A stretch of DNA of 64,000 nucleotides from NCBI GenBank assembly GCA_013213785.1, contig JABSPZ010000006.1, forward strand, positions 186,001 through 250,000, read 5' to 3'. Under the pieces are notes generated by a model. The model had not been told where the DNA came from. It made no database searches and was given only the letters and a program-made list of their open reading frames with translations. Positions 26,522 to 36,455 of the stretch are shown one piece after another (the first letter of the stretch is position 1; every line of letters starts with the position of its first letter). This stretch comes from Henriciella sp. (GTDB lineage Bacteria > Pseudomonadota > Alphaproteobacteria > Caulobacterales > Hyphomonadaceae). Position numbers and translations under genes: made by a program.

Positions 26522-28120
26522 TTAGAAGTTCAAAACTTTCGCATAGCGAACGTGCGGCAGAGCTTTCAGCTCCTTCACAAGGTTCGTCGACGGATCGCTG
26601 TCGATCCCAATCAGGGCAATCGCCTCACCACCAGCATCTGTTCGGCCAAGGTGGAAGGTCGCGATATTTATCTCTTCCTTACCGAGCAGTGCACCGAGTG
26701 AACCGATAAAGCCGGGCTTATCGAGATTGTTCACATAGAGAACGCGCGTGTTGAAATCACCCTCGAGCGCCATGCCTTTGACTTCGACGATGCGTGGCTG
26801 ACCCGCGATCAGCGTCCCTGCAAGCGAGCGCCAACCTGGCTCTGGGTCATTCTCAGTACGTTTGGTCCGAACCTTGATCCGGATCAGGCTATCATAGACA
26901 GGGCTGTCCTCGGTTTTGGTCTCAGCCAGTTTCACGCCGCTTTCATTCAGCACTTCTGGCGCAGACACCATATTCACATCGCCGCGTGACGGACGAAGCA
27001 GCCCTGCAAGCGCGGCTGCGGTGAGCGGCTTCCGGTTGAGTTCAGCAACCTCGCCTTCATACTCGATCACGACTTCTTCGAAGCCATAGTCGCTGATCTG
27101 TCCTGCAAATAGGCCTAGCTTTTCAGCCAGCGCGGCGAACGGTTTCAAGCGCGGCGCTTCGTCGGCCGTAATAGATGGCATATTCAGCGCGTTAGTTACC
27201 GCCCCGGTCAGTAGATAGTCGCTCATTTGCTCAGCGACTTGCAGGGCGACATTCTCTTGCGCCTCAGTTGTCGCCGCACCCAGGTGTGGGGTCGCAATGA
27301 AATTTGGCGCGCCAAACAGAATGTTCTCTTTGGCTGGTTCTTCAGCGAACACATCGAAAGCTGCGGCGCCGATATGGCCAGACTTCAAGCCTTCGGCGAC
27401 GGCAGCTTCATCTACGAGGCCACCGCGGGCACAGTTGACGAGGATGACGCCTTTCTTGGTCTTTGCCAGCGCTTCGGCCGACAATATGTTGCGCGTCTGA
27501 TCTGTCAGAGGCGTGTGCAGCGTAATCGCATCGGCGCGCGCGAGCATCGCATCTAGGTCGGCGGCTTTCTCCACACCGAGCTCAAGCGCCCGCTCTTCTG
27601 TGAGGAACGGATCATAAGCCAGCACCTTCATCTGTAGGCCCTTGGCGCGCTCAGCGACCCGGGCGCCAATGTTTCCGCAGCCGATCAGGCCGAGCGTCTT
27701 GTAGGAGAGCTCTGTCCCCATGAACGCTTTCTTTGGCCATTCACCCGCTTGCGTACCGGCATTAGCAGCCGGGATCTGACGCGCGGCAGCGAACATCATC
27801 GCAATCGCATGCTCTGCCGTCGTCACCGCGTTTCCAAACGGCGTATTCATCACAACCACACCTTTGCCGGTCGCGGTTTTGATATCGATATTGTCGACCC
27901 CTATCCCGGCGCGGCCAATGACTTTCAGATTGTTCGCCGCCGCAATGATATCAGCGTCCGGCTTACAGGCCGAGCGAACAACCAGCCCATCGAATTCAGG
28001 GATCTTAGCGATGAGCTCGTCTTTCGACAGGCCAACAGCTGTTTCAGTTTCCAAGCCGCGATTTTTGAAAATATCAACGGCGGCAGGGGCGAGTTTGTCT
28101 GCAATCAGAACTTTGGGCAT
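26522..28120 (-). CDS. serA: D-3-phosphoglycerate dehydrogenase
   Basis: Oxidises 3-phosphoglycerate to phosphohydroxypyruvate, the first step of serine synthesis. 532 residues from the ATG at 28120, six bases behind GGAG; an ATG at 28132 is less likely. Long-form architecture: catalytic/NAD domain with GLIGCGNIGARVAERA, active-site NCARGGLVDE and TPHLGAATTEAQ, an intervening (ASB) domain and a C-terminal ACT domain that binds serine in related enzymes. It follows serC by 63 bp in the same direction, with a hairpin in the spacer. Confidence 0.97.
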   Translation of the reverse strand: MPKVLIADKLAPAAVDIFKNRGLETETAVGLSKDELIAKIPEFDGLVVRSACKPDADIIAAANNLKVIGRAGIGVDNIDIKTATGKGVVVMNTPFGNAVTTAEHAIAMMFAAARQIPAANAGTQAGEWPKKAFMGTELSYKTLGLIGCGNIGARVAERAKGLQMKVLAYDPFLTEERALELGVEKAADLDAMLARADAITLHTPLTDQTRNILSAEALAKTKKGVILVNCARGGLVDEAAVAEGLKSGHIGAAAFDVFAEEPAKENILFGAPNFIATPHLGAATTEAQENVALQVAEQMSDYLLTGAVTNALNMPSITADEAPRLKPFAALAEKLGLFAGQISDYGFEEVVIEYEGEVAELNRKPLTAAALAGLLRPSRGDVNMVSAPEVLNESGVKLAETKTEDSPVYDSLIRIKVRTKRTENDPEPGWRSLAGTLIAGQPRIVEVKGMALEGDFNTRVLYVNNLDKPGFIGSLGALLGKEEINIATFHLGRTDAGGEAIALIGIDSDPSTNLVKELKALPHVRYAKVLNF

Positions 28121-28135
28121 GTCATGCTCCATATG

Positions 28136-28155
28136 CCTCGGACTACGGTCCGAGG
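28136..28155 (-). promoter_or_regulatory. Hairpin in the serC-serA spacer, just before the serA start region
   Basis: An 8-bp perfect stem (CCTCGGAC and GTCCGAGG) with the 4-nt loop TACG. On the coding (minus) strand a T-rich stretch precedes it and the serA ribosome binding site follows within about 10 nt. It may set the SerA to SerC ratio through RNA processing, termination or translation control. Confidence 0.5.
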
Positions 28156-28183
28156 GCTTAAAAAAGTAAAATCGGTAAGTCGC

Positions 28184-29347
28184 TTAAAGGGCGGCGAGTT
28201 CTTCCGCGAAGGTCCACTCGAGCCACGGGGTTAGTTTCGCAACATCGTCCGGCTCAACTGTGGCGCCGCACCAGATACGCAGTCCTGGAGGCGCTTTGGC
28301 ATAACCGTTCGCATCAAAACACGCATCCTCGTCTTCAAGACGCTTCATCATTCGCTTGATGAAATCGCGCTGGGTTGGCTCGTCCATCTTCACAAATGTC
28401 GGGTGCACAATCGATAGCGTCACACCTGAGTTCGAGCGCACATCATCGTCGGCGCAGAGGAATTCGATCCAATCGGTCTTTGCGACCCAATCAGTTAGGA
28501 TTTCGAGCGAACGATCAGACCGGGCTTTCAGGCCCTGATAACCGCCACACTCTTCGGCCCAATCCAGGGCTTGAAGATAGTCTTCGGTACAAAGGAGCGA
28601 CGGCGTGTTGATCGTATTGCCTTCGAACAAAGCTTCATTGAGCTTTCCGCCTTTGGTCATGCGGAAAATCTTCGGAAGTGGGCGCTCTGGCTTATAGCTT
28701 TCGAGGCGTCGCACAGCGTTTGGTGACAGAATAAGCATGCCGTGGGCCGCTTCACCACCCAGCACTTTTTGCCAGCTAAAGGTCACGACATCGAGCTTTT
28801 CCCACTCCATGTCTTGCGCGAAAACAGCTGAAGTCGCATCGCAGATTACGACACGATCTGGATTTGGCTTAATCCAATCTGCATTCGGGACGCGGACGCC
28901 AGAGGTCGTTCCGTTCCAAGTGAAAATGATATCCGCGTCGTCGCGCGCCTGCTCAAACGGCGGCAGCACGCCATAGTCGCCAACATTGATGTTGCAATCA
29001 ACGAGCTTTAGCTCATTCACCGCATCCGTGACCCAGTCCTTACCGAAGCTTTCCCAGGCAAACACATCAACAGCACGCTGGCCCAGCATGGACCACATGC
29101 ACATCTCAACGGCGCCGGTATCAGACGCTGGAACAATCGCGACGCGGTAATCCTCAGGCAGACCGAGAATATCTTTGGTGCGTTCAATCGCTTGCTTCAG
29201 TTTCGCTTTTGCAGTCGCAGAGCGATGCGAGCGGCCAAGCGCAGCGGTTTCGAGTTTTTCGAGGGAAAATCCAGGACGCTTAGCGGTCGGTCCTGAAGAG
29301 AAAAGCGGACATGCCGGACGCACGTCGGGTTTGGCGACATCAGTCAT
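28184..29347 (-). CDS. serC: Phosphoserine aminotransferase
   Basis: PLP enzyme that aminates phosphohydroxypyruvate to phosphoserine with glutamate. 387 residues, the longer type found in Alphaproteobacteria, with FSSGPTAKRPGF at the start, the PLP lysine at 194 in SWQKVLGGEA, and FTWNGTTSGVRVP for cofactor binding. The next gene in the operon is serA. The ATG at 29347 lies behind an AGGAG site that is partly buried in a hairpin, so translation control is likely. Confidence 0.96.
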   Translation of the reverse strand: MTDVAKPDVRPACPLFSSGPTAKRPGFSLEKLETAALGRSHRSATAKAKLKQAIERTKDILGLPEDYRVAIVPASDTGAVEMCMWSMLGQRAVDVFAWESFGKDWVTDAVNELKLVDCNINVGDYGVLPPFEQARDDADIIFTWNGTTSGVRVPNADWIKPNPDRVVICDATSAVFAQDMEWEKLDVVTFSWQKVLGGEAAHGMLILSPNAVRRLESYKPERPLPKIFRMTKGGKLNEALFEGNTINTPSLLCTEDYLQALDWAEECGGYQGLKARSDRSLEILTDWVAKTDWIEFLCADDDVRSNSGVTLSIVHPTFVKMDEPTQRDFIKRMMKRLEDEDACFDANGYAKAPPGLRIWCGATVEPDDVAKLTPWLEWTFAEELAAL

Positions 29348-29430
29348 CTGTTTGTACTCCTATCCTTACAGATAGGCTGACTCTCGTTGGGGAGAGCTGG
29401 CCCACCGCGCATATGGCGCAGGCGGGACTA
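29348..29430 (-). ncRNA. Structured leader upstream of serC, candidate serC-type regulatory RNA
   Basis: Three stem-loops follow each other on the coding strand: 29401-29426 (GCGC core plus CCC/GGG), 29381-29396 (CTCTC/GAGAG) and 29359-29376 (CCTATC/GATAGG, 6-nt loop). The last overlaps the AGGAG ribosome binding site (complement of 29357-29361). A serC leader RNA family has been described in Alphaproteobacteria upstream of serC; position and multi-hairpin form fit it, but I could not compare the consensus. Confidence 0.5.
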
Positions 29431-29457
29431 GAGTGCAAGGCCCGATTGTTGTGGCGC

Positions 29458-30870
29458 TTACTGCGTTCGCTCTGCAATCCAGTTAAGAACAACGTCTTCG
29501 CCGCTTTGATAGCTGTCAAAGCTTTGATCCAACGTCACCGCTGGGCTCAAATCACCTGCCGGGACCTCATACATCTCGTTCATGGTGTAACAGTAGGGCT
29601 CGCCTTTGCAGCCCTTCTCCCAGTCGTGATACCCGGTGGCATAATTTACATAATAGCCCGTGTTTGGGAGCCGAAAGCTGGATCCGCGCTCGGCCCAAAA
29701 CGCTTCTCGGTCACCCATTTGCTCACCAATAATCAGACCGCGCTCACCAGAGTAATATTTGAGCATCGCGGTCGTCACGATGGCCGCAGAGAACGTGTTC
29801 GGGCCCGTGATGATGTAAATTGCGCCATCCTCTTTGACTTTTTTCGGAGCCGCTTTCGAGAAAGCCATCGATTTTGTGTAATCGCCGCCATCGTGAAGAC
29901 GGAAATCAACCACGAGGTAGTCCAGGCTCGCGTCCGGTATGTCCGCCAAGATTGCTTTGTAAGCGCCCTTAATAGACTGCTCGCCAGCTTTGAAGCCTGG
30001 CAGCGCGCGGATGTAGTAGCCGCCATTCTCAAGCTCATAGTCCAGAACTTGCTCAGGTTGCGTGAGATAGCGAGGAAGGGCCGCGCCGGCTAAATCCATC
30101 GCGTGCGTCCAATCTGGGTAAGCCGGGTTCTCGGGATCTGGAACCAGCGATTGCCAAGCGCTGCGCCAAGGTAGATCGCCTGGGTTTTCGGCATCGTGTC
30201 CATTGAAAGATACAGTCTCTGGGAGACCTTCGCCCGAGATGAGCGTGAGATCAAGCGTGTCCGATGAGGCCGCAAAACCTGCTGCGTTCAGCAAATCAGG
30301 CGACTCTAAAATGAGCGTGCTGTAGAGGGTCCGCCACGTTTCATTCCCGCCGCGATAAGCCTGTAGAGACGCTTGCAACTGCTCAATCGGCGTTCCATCA
30401 ATTGCCTTCACACGGTGTCCAATTGCGTCGGCGTGATCGGGCGCAGCGCTGACCACATAGACCCCGTCATTGAACGTATAAAAGCGCGCGCCAATCGTAT
30501 TGAACTCACTGTATTGCGGGCGATAGCTCAGATTTGTGTGGCCATTATTGCCAAGTGCGATGGCTGCGGCGAGCCCCAAGTAGAACTCAGCGTCCGACAT
30601 GGTCTCGGAGGTTTCGCGCAGCGTATCGAGGGTCTCTCCAAACTCTTGCTGTGCCTGGTCTGAGAAGGAGCGGTCATAGTTTGTGAGCGTTGCCAGATAT
30701 TCGATGTCCTGAAGCCGCGCCTCGGTGACATTTGCGGGCGGATCAAATTTCGGCGACGCGACATTTGGCATGAACACCCACCACATGCGCGCAAACGGCC
30801 AGTACAGGGGGAAGGTCAGGATGCTGAGAATGACCCAGCCTATGAATCCATATTTCAGTATCTTCAGCAT
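29458..30870 (-). CDS. S41-like peptidase family protein, membrane-anchored
   Basis: 470 residues from the ATG at 30870; the 28 residues further upstream in the frame do not look like a signal. An N-terminal membrane segment (about 7-30) anchors it, facing the periplasm. The C-terminal third has the tricorn/CtpA-like pattern DFRLHDGGDYTKS (322-334) and IITGPNTFSAAIV with the candidate nucleophile Ser361. The base lysine of classical CtpA is not at its usual place, so activity is uncertain. A PDZ-like middle (VKAIDGTPIEQL) is visible. It ends 110 bp upstream of the serC start. Confidence 0.72.
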   Translation of the reverse strand: MLKILKYGFIGWVILSILTFPLYWPFARMWWVFMPNVASPKFDPPANVTEARLQDIEYLATLTNYDRSFSDQAQQEFGETLDTLRETSETMSDAEFYLGLAAAIALGNNGHTNLSYRPQYSEFNTIGARFYTFNDGVYVVSAAPDHADAIGHRVKAIDGTPIEQLQASLQAYRGGNETWRTLYSTLILESPDLLNAAGFAASSDTLDLTLISGEGLPETVSFNGHDAENPGDLPWRSAWQSLVPDPENPAYPDWTHAMDLAGAALPRYLTQPEQVLDYELENGGYYIRALPGFKAGEQSIKGAYKAILADIPDASLDYLVVDFRLHDGGDYTKSMAFSKAAPKKVKEDGAIYIITGPNTFSAAIVTTAMLKYYSGERGLIIGEQMGDREAFWAERGSSFRLPNTGYYVNYATGYHDWEKGCKGEPYCYTMNEMYEVPAGDLSPAVTLDQSFDSYQSGEDVVLNWIAERTQ

Positions 30871-30983
30871 AATCGAGACCCCACAAAGCTCTAGGTTGCG
30901 CTTTTTGCGCATTACACAACCCGAATGCCAGGGACTGGTCAACGCCAACGTCAACGAGACGCAATGCCGGTCCTTGAATCAAA

Positions 30984-31018
30984 TGGCGCCCGAACCGGGA
31001 GATCCGATCCGAGCGCCA
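30984..31018 (-). terminator. Possible terminator after the receiver-domain gene
   Basis: TGGCGC at 30984-30989 can pair with GCGCCA at 31013-31018, with further weak pairing inside, and the coding (minus) strand continues into TTTGATTC. It lies about 20 bp past the stop of the minus-strand receiver gene. Confidence 0.35.
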
Positions 31019-31039
31019 ATTTAACTGGTCCGTATGCGG

Positions 31040-31474
31040 CTAAGCGGCGACCGCGACGTCGGCTTTAGCTCCAGGCATTTGCTCAAGCAGGAAGTCGTGG
31101 AACGACTCCGCCCGCTGAATGAAGCGATTAAATGGGAGCTTCGCTTTAAAAATCGCTTCCGGAGCGACATTAGCGCCGCATTTCAGCGCTGTCGCGACAG
31201 CTTGGTCGCGTTCCGGCTGCGCCGAGCAAACCGCGATGCGATGTTTGCCCATATTGGCGACACGCGCGATGGTCATATCACCATCGAAGCTATCCGGCAG
31301 AGTCAGATCGAGGACAACAAGGTCGAAACGCTCCAATCGGAGACGCGTTTCTGCCTCCATAAGGGTCGTAGCCATAACCAAATCGACCGGAACACGTGCG
31401 CGCGCTGCCTTGTCTGCAGCCACCAACAACAACTCACGTACCGGTTCGTGATCTTCGACCCAAAGAACTTTCAT
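31040..31474 (-). CDS. Stand-alone response-regulator receiver domain protein
   Basis: 144 residues, a single receiver domain with no output domain. The acidic pocket is Glu7/Asp8, the phosphoacceptor is Asp56 in DLVVLDLTLPD, and a lysine (about 112) precedes LPF as in the conserved Lys-Pro site. CheY- or Spo0F-like single-domain proteins pass phosphate on or regulate a partner directly. No histidine kinase lies nearby. It is divergent from an acyltransferase gene, 224 bp away. Confidence 0.88.
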   Translation of the reverse strand: MKVLWVEDHEPVRELLLVAADKAARARVPVDLVMATTLMEAETRLRLERFDLVVLDLTLPDSFDGDMTIARVANMGKHRIAVCSAQPERDQAVATALKCGANVAPEAIFKAKLPFNRFIQRAESFHDFLLEQMPGAKADVAVAA

Positions 31475-31698
31475 TTAAATACCCTTACGACTCTACCAGT
31501 GTTTCCCCGGCGATCCTCGCCTAGCCCTCTTGTGAAACTCACTTTGCCACCAACGGATTACAGGATGGTAAAGCGAAAGTGACCAAAGTGTTGACAATGC
31601 TACAGGTTTGGAGGCGCTGACCGTTACCGTCGCCAAGCTGGCACGAACTGTGATAGTGTCTAAAAAAGCACACTGATTCCCAATGGAGACGGGGCATT

Positions 31699-32601
31699 AT
31701 GACGAGCAAAACGCTACCAGCAGCGTCCACCCACGCAGCCTTTTTGGCTGAGCTGGAAGCGAGTGACGATCATATTGTTGATCGACTTATAAAAGAACGT
31801 TGCCCAAGTTTTGTAGATCATTGGTCCTGGCCGATGGTTCGCCCGATGCTGTATGCGCTGCTCGGATATGACCGTGCGTGCCGGACATCGGATTATCTGC
31901 AAACGCTCAATGGTGGAGACAGTTTCGATCACCTCACCGAAGAACTCGCGGTCAATCTCACGCTGAATGAGATTGAAAAAATGCCGAAACAGGGCCGCTT
32001 GGTCGTGGCCGCGAATCATCCAACGGGTTTGGCCGATGGTGTTGCAGTTTGGGACGCACTACGGCGGGTCCGGCGGGACATCGTCTTTTTCGCCAATGCA
32101 GATGCTTTGCGCGTAAACCCTGGCTTTTCGGATGTTTTGATCCCGGTCGAGTGGGTATTGGACAAACGATCGCCCGCAAAGACCCGGGAAACCCTGCGCC
32201 TCGCAAAAGAAGCGTTCGCGGAAGAAAAATGCGTGGTTATTTTCCCATCCGGGAAACTTGCGAAAAAGATCGACGGCGTATTGACCGAGCAGGACTGGAT
32301 GCCAACCGTTGTCAGTCTGGCGCGCAAACATAAAGCGCCGATCCAACCGCTGAATCTCAAGGCCAAGAACTCTTGGTTGTATTATTTCTTTTCAAATGTG
32401 AATGGAGAGCTGCGCGACATCACGCTCTTCCACGAGCTGCTCAATAAAAGTGGCAGCCCGTTCGAGATGACGTTTGGGCCATTGATTGAGCCAGAGCGTC
32501 TGGAAGGTGACGCAAATGCGCTGACGCTTGCTCTACGCGAATATGTGGCAACGCATTTGGCATCGGGGCCCAACACCAAGTTTGATTCCACACTGAGTTA
32601 A
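31699..32601 (+). CDS. Glycerol/lyso-ornithine-lipid type acyltransferase (PlsC superfamily)
   Basis: 300 residues with the acyltransferase site NHPTGLADG (106-114; His107, Asp113) and the substrate-binding FPSGKL (182-187). The NHPTG-x-ADG form is that of the OlsA/hemolysin-related branch, which acylates lyso-lipids such as lyso-ornithine lipid, rather than the glycerophosphate PlsC branch (NHxSxxD). It stands alone between a receiver-domain gene and the convergent secA, with 3 bp between the stop codons. The substrate is not certain without the partner OlsB, which is not in the window. Confidence 0.82.
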   Translation: MTSKTLPAASTHAAFLAELEASDDHIVDRLIKERCPSFVDHWSWPMVRPMLYALLGYDRACRTSDYLQTLNGGDSFDHLTEELAVNLTLNEIEKMPKQGRLVVAANHPTGLADGVAVWDALRRVRRDIVFFANADALRVNPGFSDVLIPVEWVLDKRSPAKTRETLRLAKEAFAEEKCVVIFPSGKLAKKIDGVLTEQDWMPTVVSLARKHKAPIQPLNLKAKNSWLYYFFSNVNGELRDITLFHELLNKSGSPFEMTFGPLIEPERLEGDANALTLALREYVATHLASGPNTKFDSTLS

Positions 32602-32604
32602 GAC

Positions 32605-35358
32605 TTAAGCTTTTTTGGCGTCCGCGGTGAGGGCGCCATGACAATGCTTGTACTTCTTGCCTGATCCACATGGGCACGGCGCATTGCGCGGCGTATTCGC
32701 CCAGCTTTCCTCAGCTTGAGCAACCATAGAGTGCGGCGCCTGTTCAGCGACATTCTGCGGTGTGCCCGGACGCTGATTGATACCAGTGTCTGGATCAAGG
32801 CTTGTTTCGAACGTGCGCTGCGGCGGCGTTGGAACTGGGCGCGGCTGCGGTGGTTGGACCTGCATAGTCATCAGCCAGCGGGTCACTTCCAAACGCATCT
32901 CAGACAGCATGTCATAGAAGAGCTTGAACGCTTCTTCTTTAAACTCGTTGAGCGGGTTGCGCTGGCCGTATGACCGCAAGTGGATCACAGAGCGAAGCTG
33001 GTCGATCTGTTGGAGATGCTGGCGCCAGCGTCCATCGAGAACTTGCAACAGGATCTGCTTTTCGATCATGCGGAACTGGCCGTCTGCGGCGAGATCTGTT
33101 TTGGCGTTGTAAGCGGTTGTCGCGGCTTCTTCGACACGTTGAGCAATCTCAACGTTCGCCACGCCTTCTTCGCCAGCCCATTCGGCGATCGGCAACTCGA
33201 GGCCGAGAAGTTCTTTACACCGTTCGGTCAGCCCGTCCGTATCCCAGAGCTCTGCATGCGCTTTTTCTGGCATGTGGTGCGCGACGATCCCATCGATGAC
33301 AGACTCACGCATGCCTTCAATCTCGTCGAGGACACTCTCAGCGCGCATGAAATCAATGCGCTGCTCAAAGATCACCTTACGCTGATCATTGATGACATCG
33401 TCATATTTCAGAACATTCTTCCGAATGTCGAAATTGCGGGTCTCAATTTTCTTCTGCGAGGTTTCGATCGCCTTGTTCATCCAAGGGTGAGTGATGCCCT
33501 CATCCTCTTTAATGCCGAGGCCTTTCATGATCGAGTTGAGACGCTCGGCGGCAAACACGCGCATGAGGTCATCATCAACCGCGATGAAGAATTTCGATTT
33601 ACCCGGGTCGCCCTGGCGTCCTGTTCGACCGCGAAGCTGATTGTCGATCCGGCGGCTTTCATGGCGCTCCGTTCCGAGAACATAGAGGCCGCCAGCGTCG
33701 AGCGCTTTTTTCTTAGCAACCTCGATTTCAGCTTTGATTTGATCCGTGATCAGCTGGAGCTCGCCTTCGGATGGCTCGTTGCCGGTCTTCTCGATATGCT
33801 CTTGTACCGCTTTCGCAACCCGCATGTCCAGATTACCACCGAGCTGAATATCGGTACCACGACCCGCCATATTGGTCGCAACCGTGACGGCGCCAGGCAC
33901 GCCGGCATCCGCGACGATTTCAGCTTCTTGCGCGTGGTGACGCGCGTTTAGAACTTTGTGCGGAATCTTCGCGGCGGTGAGATAAGTCGAAACGATTTCA
34001 GACTTCTCAATCGATGCCGTCCCGAGCAGAACAGGCTGTCCCTTGGCGCGGGCTTCGCGAACTTCTTCGACAATGTCTTTGTACTTTGCAGCCGCGACGC
34101 GGTAAACGACATCGTCTTCATCGATGCGTTGAATTTCTCTATTCGTCGGCAATTCAAATGTCGCGAGCGAGTAGATGTCCCCAAATTCTGAGGCCTCGGT
34201 CATCGCGGTCCCGGTCATACCACCGAGCTTCTCGTACAAGCGGAAATAGTTTTGGAATGTGATCGATGCCAGCGTTTGGTTCTCTGGCTTGATGTCGACA
34301 TTTTCTTTGGCTTCGATGGCCTGGTGCAAACCCTCCGAAAGACGGCGTCCTTCCATCATCCGGCCAGTGAACTCATCGATCAGCATGACCTGGTCGTCTT
34401 TGACGATGTAGTCTTTGTCGCGATGGAATAGCTTATGCGCTTTCAGGGCCTGGTTTGAGTGGTGGACGATCGAAACGTTTGCCGGATCCCAAAGCGAGCC
34501 ATCGAGGATGCCATCTTCGTTCAGGCGCTCTTCCATCTTCTCGAGGCCTTCCTCGGTGAAGACCACCGAGCGCATTTTTTCGTCGAGATCCACATGCTCA
34601 TCATCGAGCTCAGGGATGAAACGATCAATTGTGCGATAAAGCTCAGAGCGATCATCTGTCGGGCCAGAAATAATCAACGGAGTCCGCGCCTCATCGATGA
34701 GGATAGAGTCGACTTCGTCAACGATCGCGTAGGCGTGTCCGCGCTGAACCATCTGTTCCAGCGTATATTTCATATTATCGCGCAGATAATCGAAGCCGAA
34801 CTCATTGTTCGTGCCGTAAGTGATGTCACACGCATAGGCCTCGCGGCGCTCATCATCTGACATGCGGCCGCCACCTGGAACTTCGCCGCGGATGACGCCG
34901 GTGCTTAATCCCAAGAAGCCATAAAGCTTGCCCATCCACTCTGCGTCGCGAGAGGCAAGGTAATCGTTGACGGTCACAACGTGGACACCTTCGCCCCGTA
35001 GGGCGTTGAGATAAACCGGCAGGGTCGCAACAAGCGTTTTACCTTCACCCGTCCGCATTTCAGCGATTGCGCCATTGTGGAGCACCATGCCGCCAAGCAG
35101 CTGAACATCGAAGTGACGCATACCGAGCGAGCGTTTCGCGCCCTCGCGTACAACGGCAAAAGCTTCGTCTAGAATGTCATCCAAGGACGCGCCATCTGCG
35201 AGCCGTTTGCGGAACTCATCCGTTTTCGCACGCAGAGCTTGGTCTGACAGCGCCTCGATCATCGGCTCAAGCGTATTGATCTTCTGCACCCGGCGGCGCA
35301 GTGGCTTCAGCTGACGATCATTTACGGAACCGAAAATCTTCTGAGCTAGGGACAACAT
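32605..35358 (-). CDS. secA: Preprotein translocase ATPase SecA
   Basis: Motor of the Sec protein export system. 917 residues with Walker [10 protein letters not shown] (101-109), DEAD-type motor sequences [20 protein letters not shown], the helical scaffold and wing domains and the C-terminal zinc motif [14 protein letters not shown] (about 895-908) that contacts SecB and lipids. The next gene, divergent, is a PpiC-type chaperone lipoprotein that helps fold exported proteins, and argJ follows: a conserved alphaproteobacterial neighbourhood. Confidence 0.98.
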   Translation of the reverse strand: MLSLAQKIFGSVNDRQLKPLRRRVQKINTLEPMIEALSDQALRAKTDEFRKRLADGASLDDILDEAFAVVREGAKRSLGMRHFDVQLLGGMVLHNGAIAEMRTGEGKTLVATLPVYLNALRGEGVHVVTVNDYLASRDAEWMGKLYGFLGLSTGVIRGEVPGGGRMSDDERREAYACDITYGTNNEFGFDYLRDNMKYTLEQMVQRGHAYAIVDEVDSILIDEARTPLIISGPTDDRSELYRTIDRFIPELDDEHVDLDEKMRSVVFTEEGLEKMEERLNEDGILDGSLWDPANVSIVHHSNQALKAHKLFHRDKDYIVKDDQVMLIDEFTGRMMEGRRLSEGLHQAIEAKENVDIKPENQTLASITFQNYFRLYEKLGGMTGTAMTEASEFGDIYSLATFELPTNREIQRIDEDDVVYRVAAAKYKDIVEEVREARAKGQPVLLGTASIEKSEIVSTYLTAAKIPHKVLNARHHAQEAEIVADAGVPGAVTVATNMAGRGTDIQLGGNLDMRVAKAVQEHIEKTGNEPSEGELQLITDQIKAEIEVAKKKALDAGGLYVLGTERHESRRIDNQLRGRTGRQGDPGKSKFFIAVDDDLMRVFAAERLNSIMKGLGIKEDEGITHPWMNKAIETSQKKIETRNFDIRKNVLKYDDVINDQRKVIFEQRIDFMRAESVLDEIEGMRESVIDGIVAHHMPEKAHAELWDTDGLTERCKELLGLELPIAEWAGEEGVANVEIAQRVEEAATTAYNAKTDLAADGQFRMIEKQILLQVLDGRWRQHLQQIDQLRSVIHLRSYGQRNPLNEFKEEAFKLFYDMLSEMRLEVTRWLMTMQVQPPQPRPVPTPPQRTFETSLDPDTGINQRPGTPQNVAEQAPHSMVAQAEESWANTPRNAPCPCGSGKKYKHCHGALTADAKKA

Positions 35359-35531
35359 CTACGGATATACCACATTGTTTGAATTGACCCCAGAAATCAC
35401 AAAAAGCTTTCCGAGGTGTGGACGCTGTTAAACAGGCATCCAAAACTGATCTCTCGACCATTGCCTCAAGCGGACTTAAGAACGCCACCGTGCTGTGTCA
35501 ATTAGCCGAAAGCGGCAAAGGAATACACAAT

Positions 35532-36455
35532 ATGCAAATGAACCTTCATTCGCTCGTCCTCGCTGGAATTCTTGGCGCCGGGATGATCTGTTTAAGTAGC
35601 TGTAGTCCTCAATCCACCGTTCAAGCGCCCGTCGCGGTGATAGATAGTGAAACCGCGGCCGTCGTGAACAGCGAAGCGATCTATATGATCGATGTCGAAC
35701 TAGAGGCGGTGGCGCAGGGACAAATCGAGCCAAACTCTGATTTTGGACCGACACATCCCGAGTTTCATCAAGTCTTAGAGCAGCTCATTGATCAACGCCT
35801 TTTGGCGCAAGAAGCGCTGCGCCGAAATCTAGATCAAGACCCAGAGGCCGCGCGGCGGCTCGCAGCTGGCCGTGAGCGCCTGCTTGGGAACATTCTGGTT
35901 GAAAGCCTAGTCGCGAACGAGGTTACGGACGACGCGATTGACCGGATGTATGAGGAGCAAGTCAAACTTCAGCAGCTCGATGACGAAGTTCGATTGCGCC
36001 AAATTCTGGTTGAAACAGAAGCAGAGGCTACCAGCATTTATGCCGAATTGCAGGGCGGCCGCGATTTCGCCGAAGCGGCGCTGGAACACTCACAAGATGT
36101 TCGAACCCGTTTGGAAGGCGGTGACCTTGGTTGGATCAGTCCAAATGAGCTCGTCGATCCATTGCCGGCGCGTATCGGTGACACGGTCACGGGCGAAGTC
36201 TCTGCACCCTTTGAGTTTGTCGATGGCTGGCTCATCGTGAAAGTAGACGAACGACGAACGACACCGCCAAAAACGAAAAGTGAGATGCGTCCGGAAATCA
36301 TCACCTTCCTAACCTTCACACAGATCAGCGATATTCTCAGAGAGCTGCGCGCGCGCGCAGACGTTCAGCAGCGCGACCCTGAGGAATATCTCGAAAACTC
36401 TGAGGCACCTGAAACGCCCTCTGAACCCAGCCAAGAAGAAACACCCACCCCATGA
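35532..36455 (+). CDS. SurA/PpiC-type peptidyl-prolyl isomerase lipoprotein
   Basis: 307 residues from the ATG at 35532. A lipobox LSSC with Cys24 follows a hydrophobic signal, so it should be a lipid-anchored periplasmic protein. A SurA-like N-domain (VVNSEAIYMIDVELEAV, LEQLIDQRLLAQEALRR) precedes a parvulin domain at about 150-245 (VRLRQILVETEAEATSIYAEL, GGDLGWISPNELV). The C-terminus is acidic and Pro-rich. It probably helps fold outer-membrane proteins delivered by SecA. Its ATGA overlap couples it to argJ. Confidence 0.85.
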   Translation: MQMNLHSLVLAGILGAGMICLSSCSPQSTVQAPVAVIDSETAAVVNSEAIYMIDVELEAVAQGQIEPNSDFGPTHPEFHQVLEQLIDQRLLAQEALRRNLDQDPEAARRLAAGRERLLGNILVESLVANEVTDDAIDRMYEEQVKLQQLDDEVRLRQILVETEAEATSIYAELQGGRDFAEAALEHSQDVRTRLEGGDLGWISPNELVDPLPARIGDTVTGEVSAPFEFVDGWLIVKVDERRTTPPKTKSEMRPEIITFLTFTQISDILRELRARADVQQRDPEEYLENSEAPETPSEPSQEETPTP

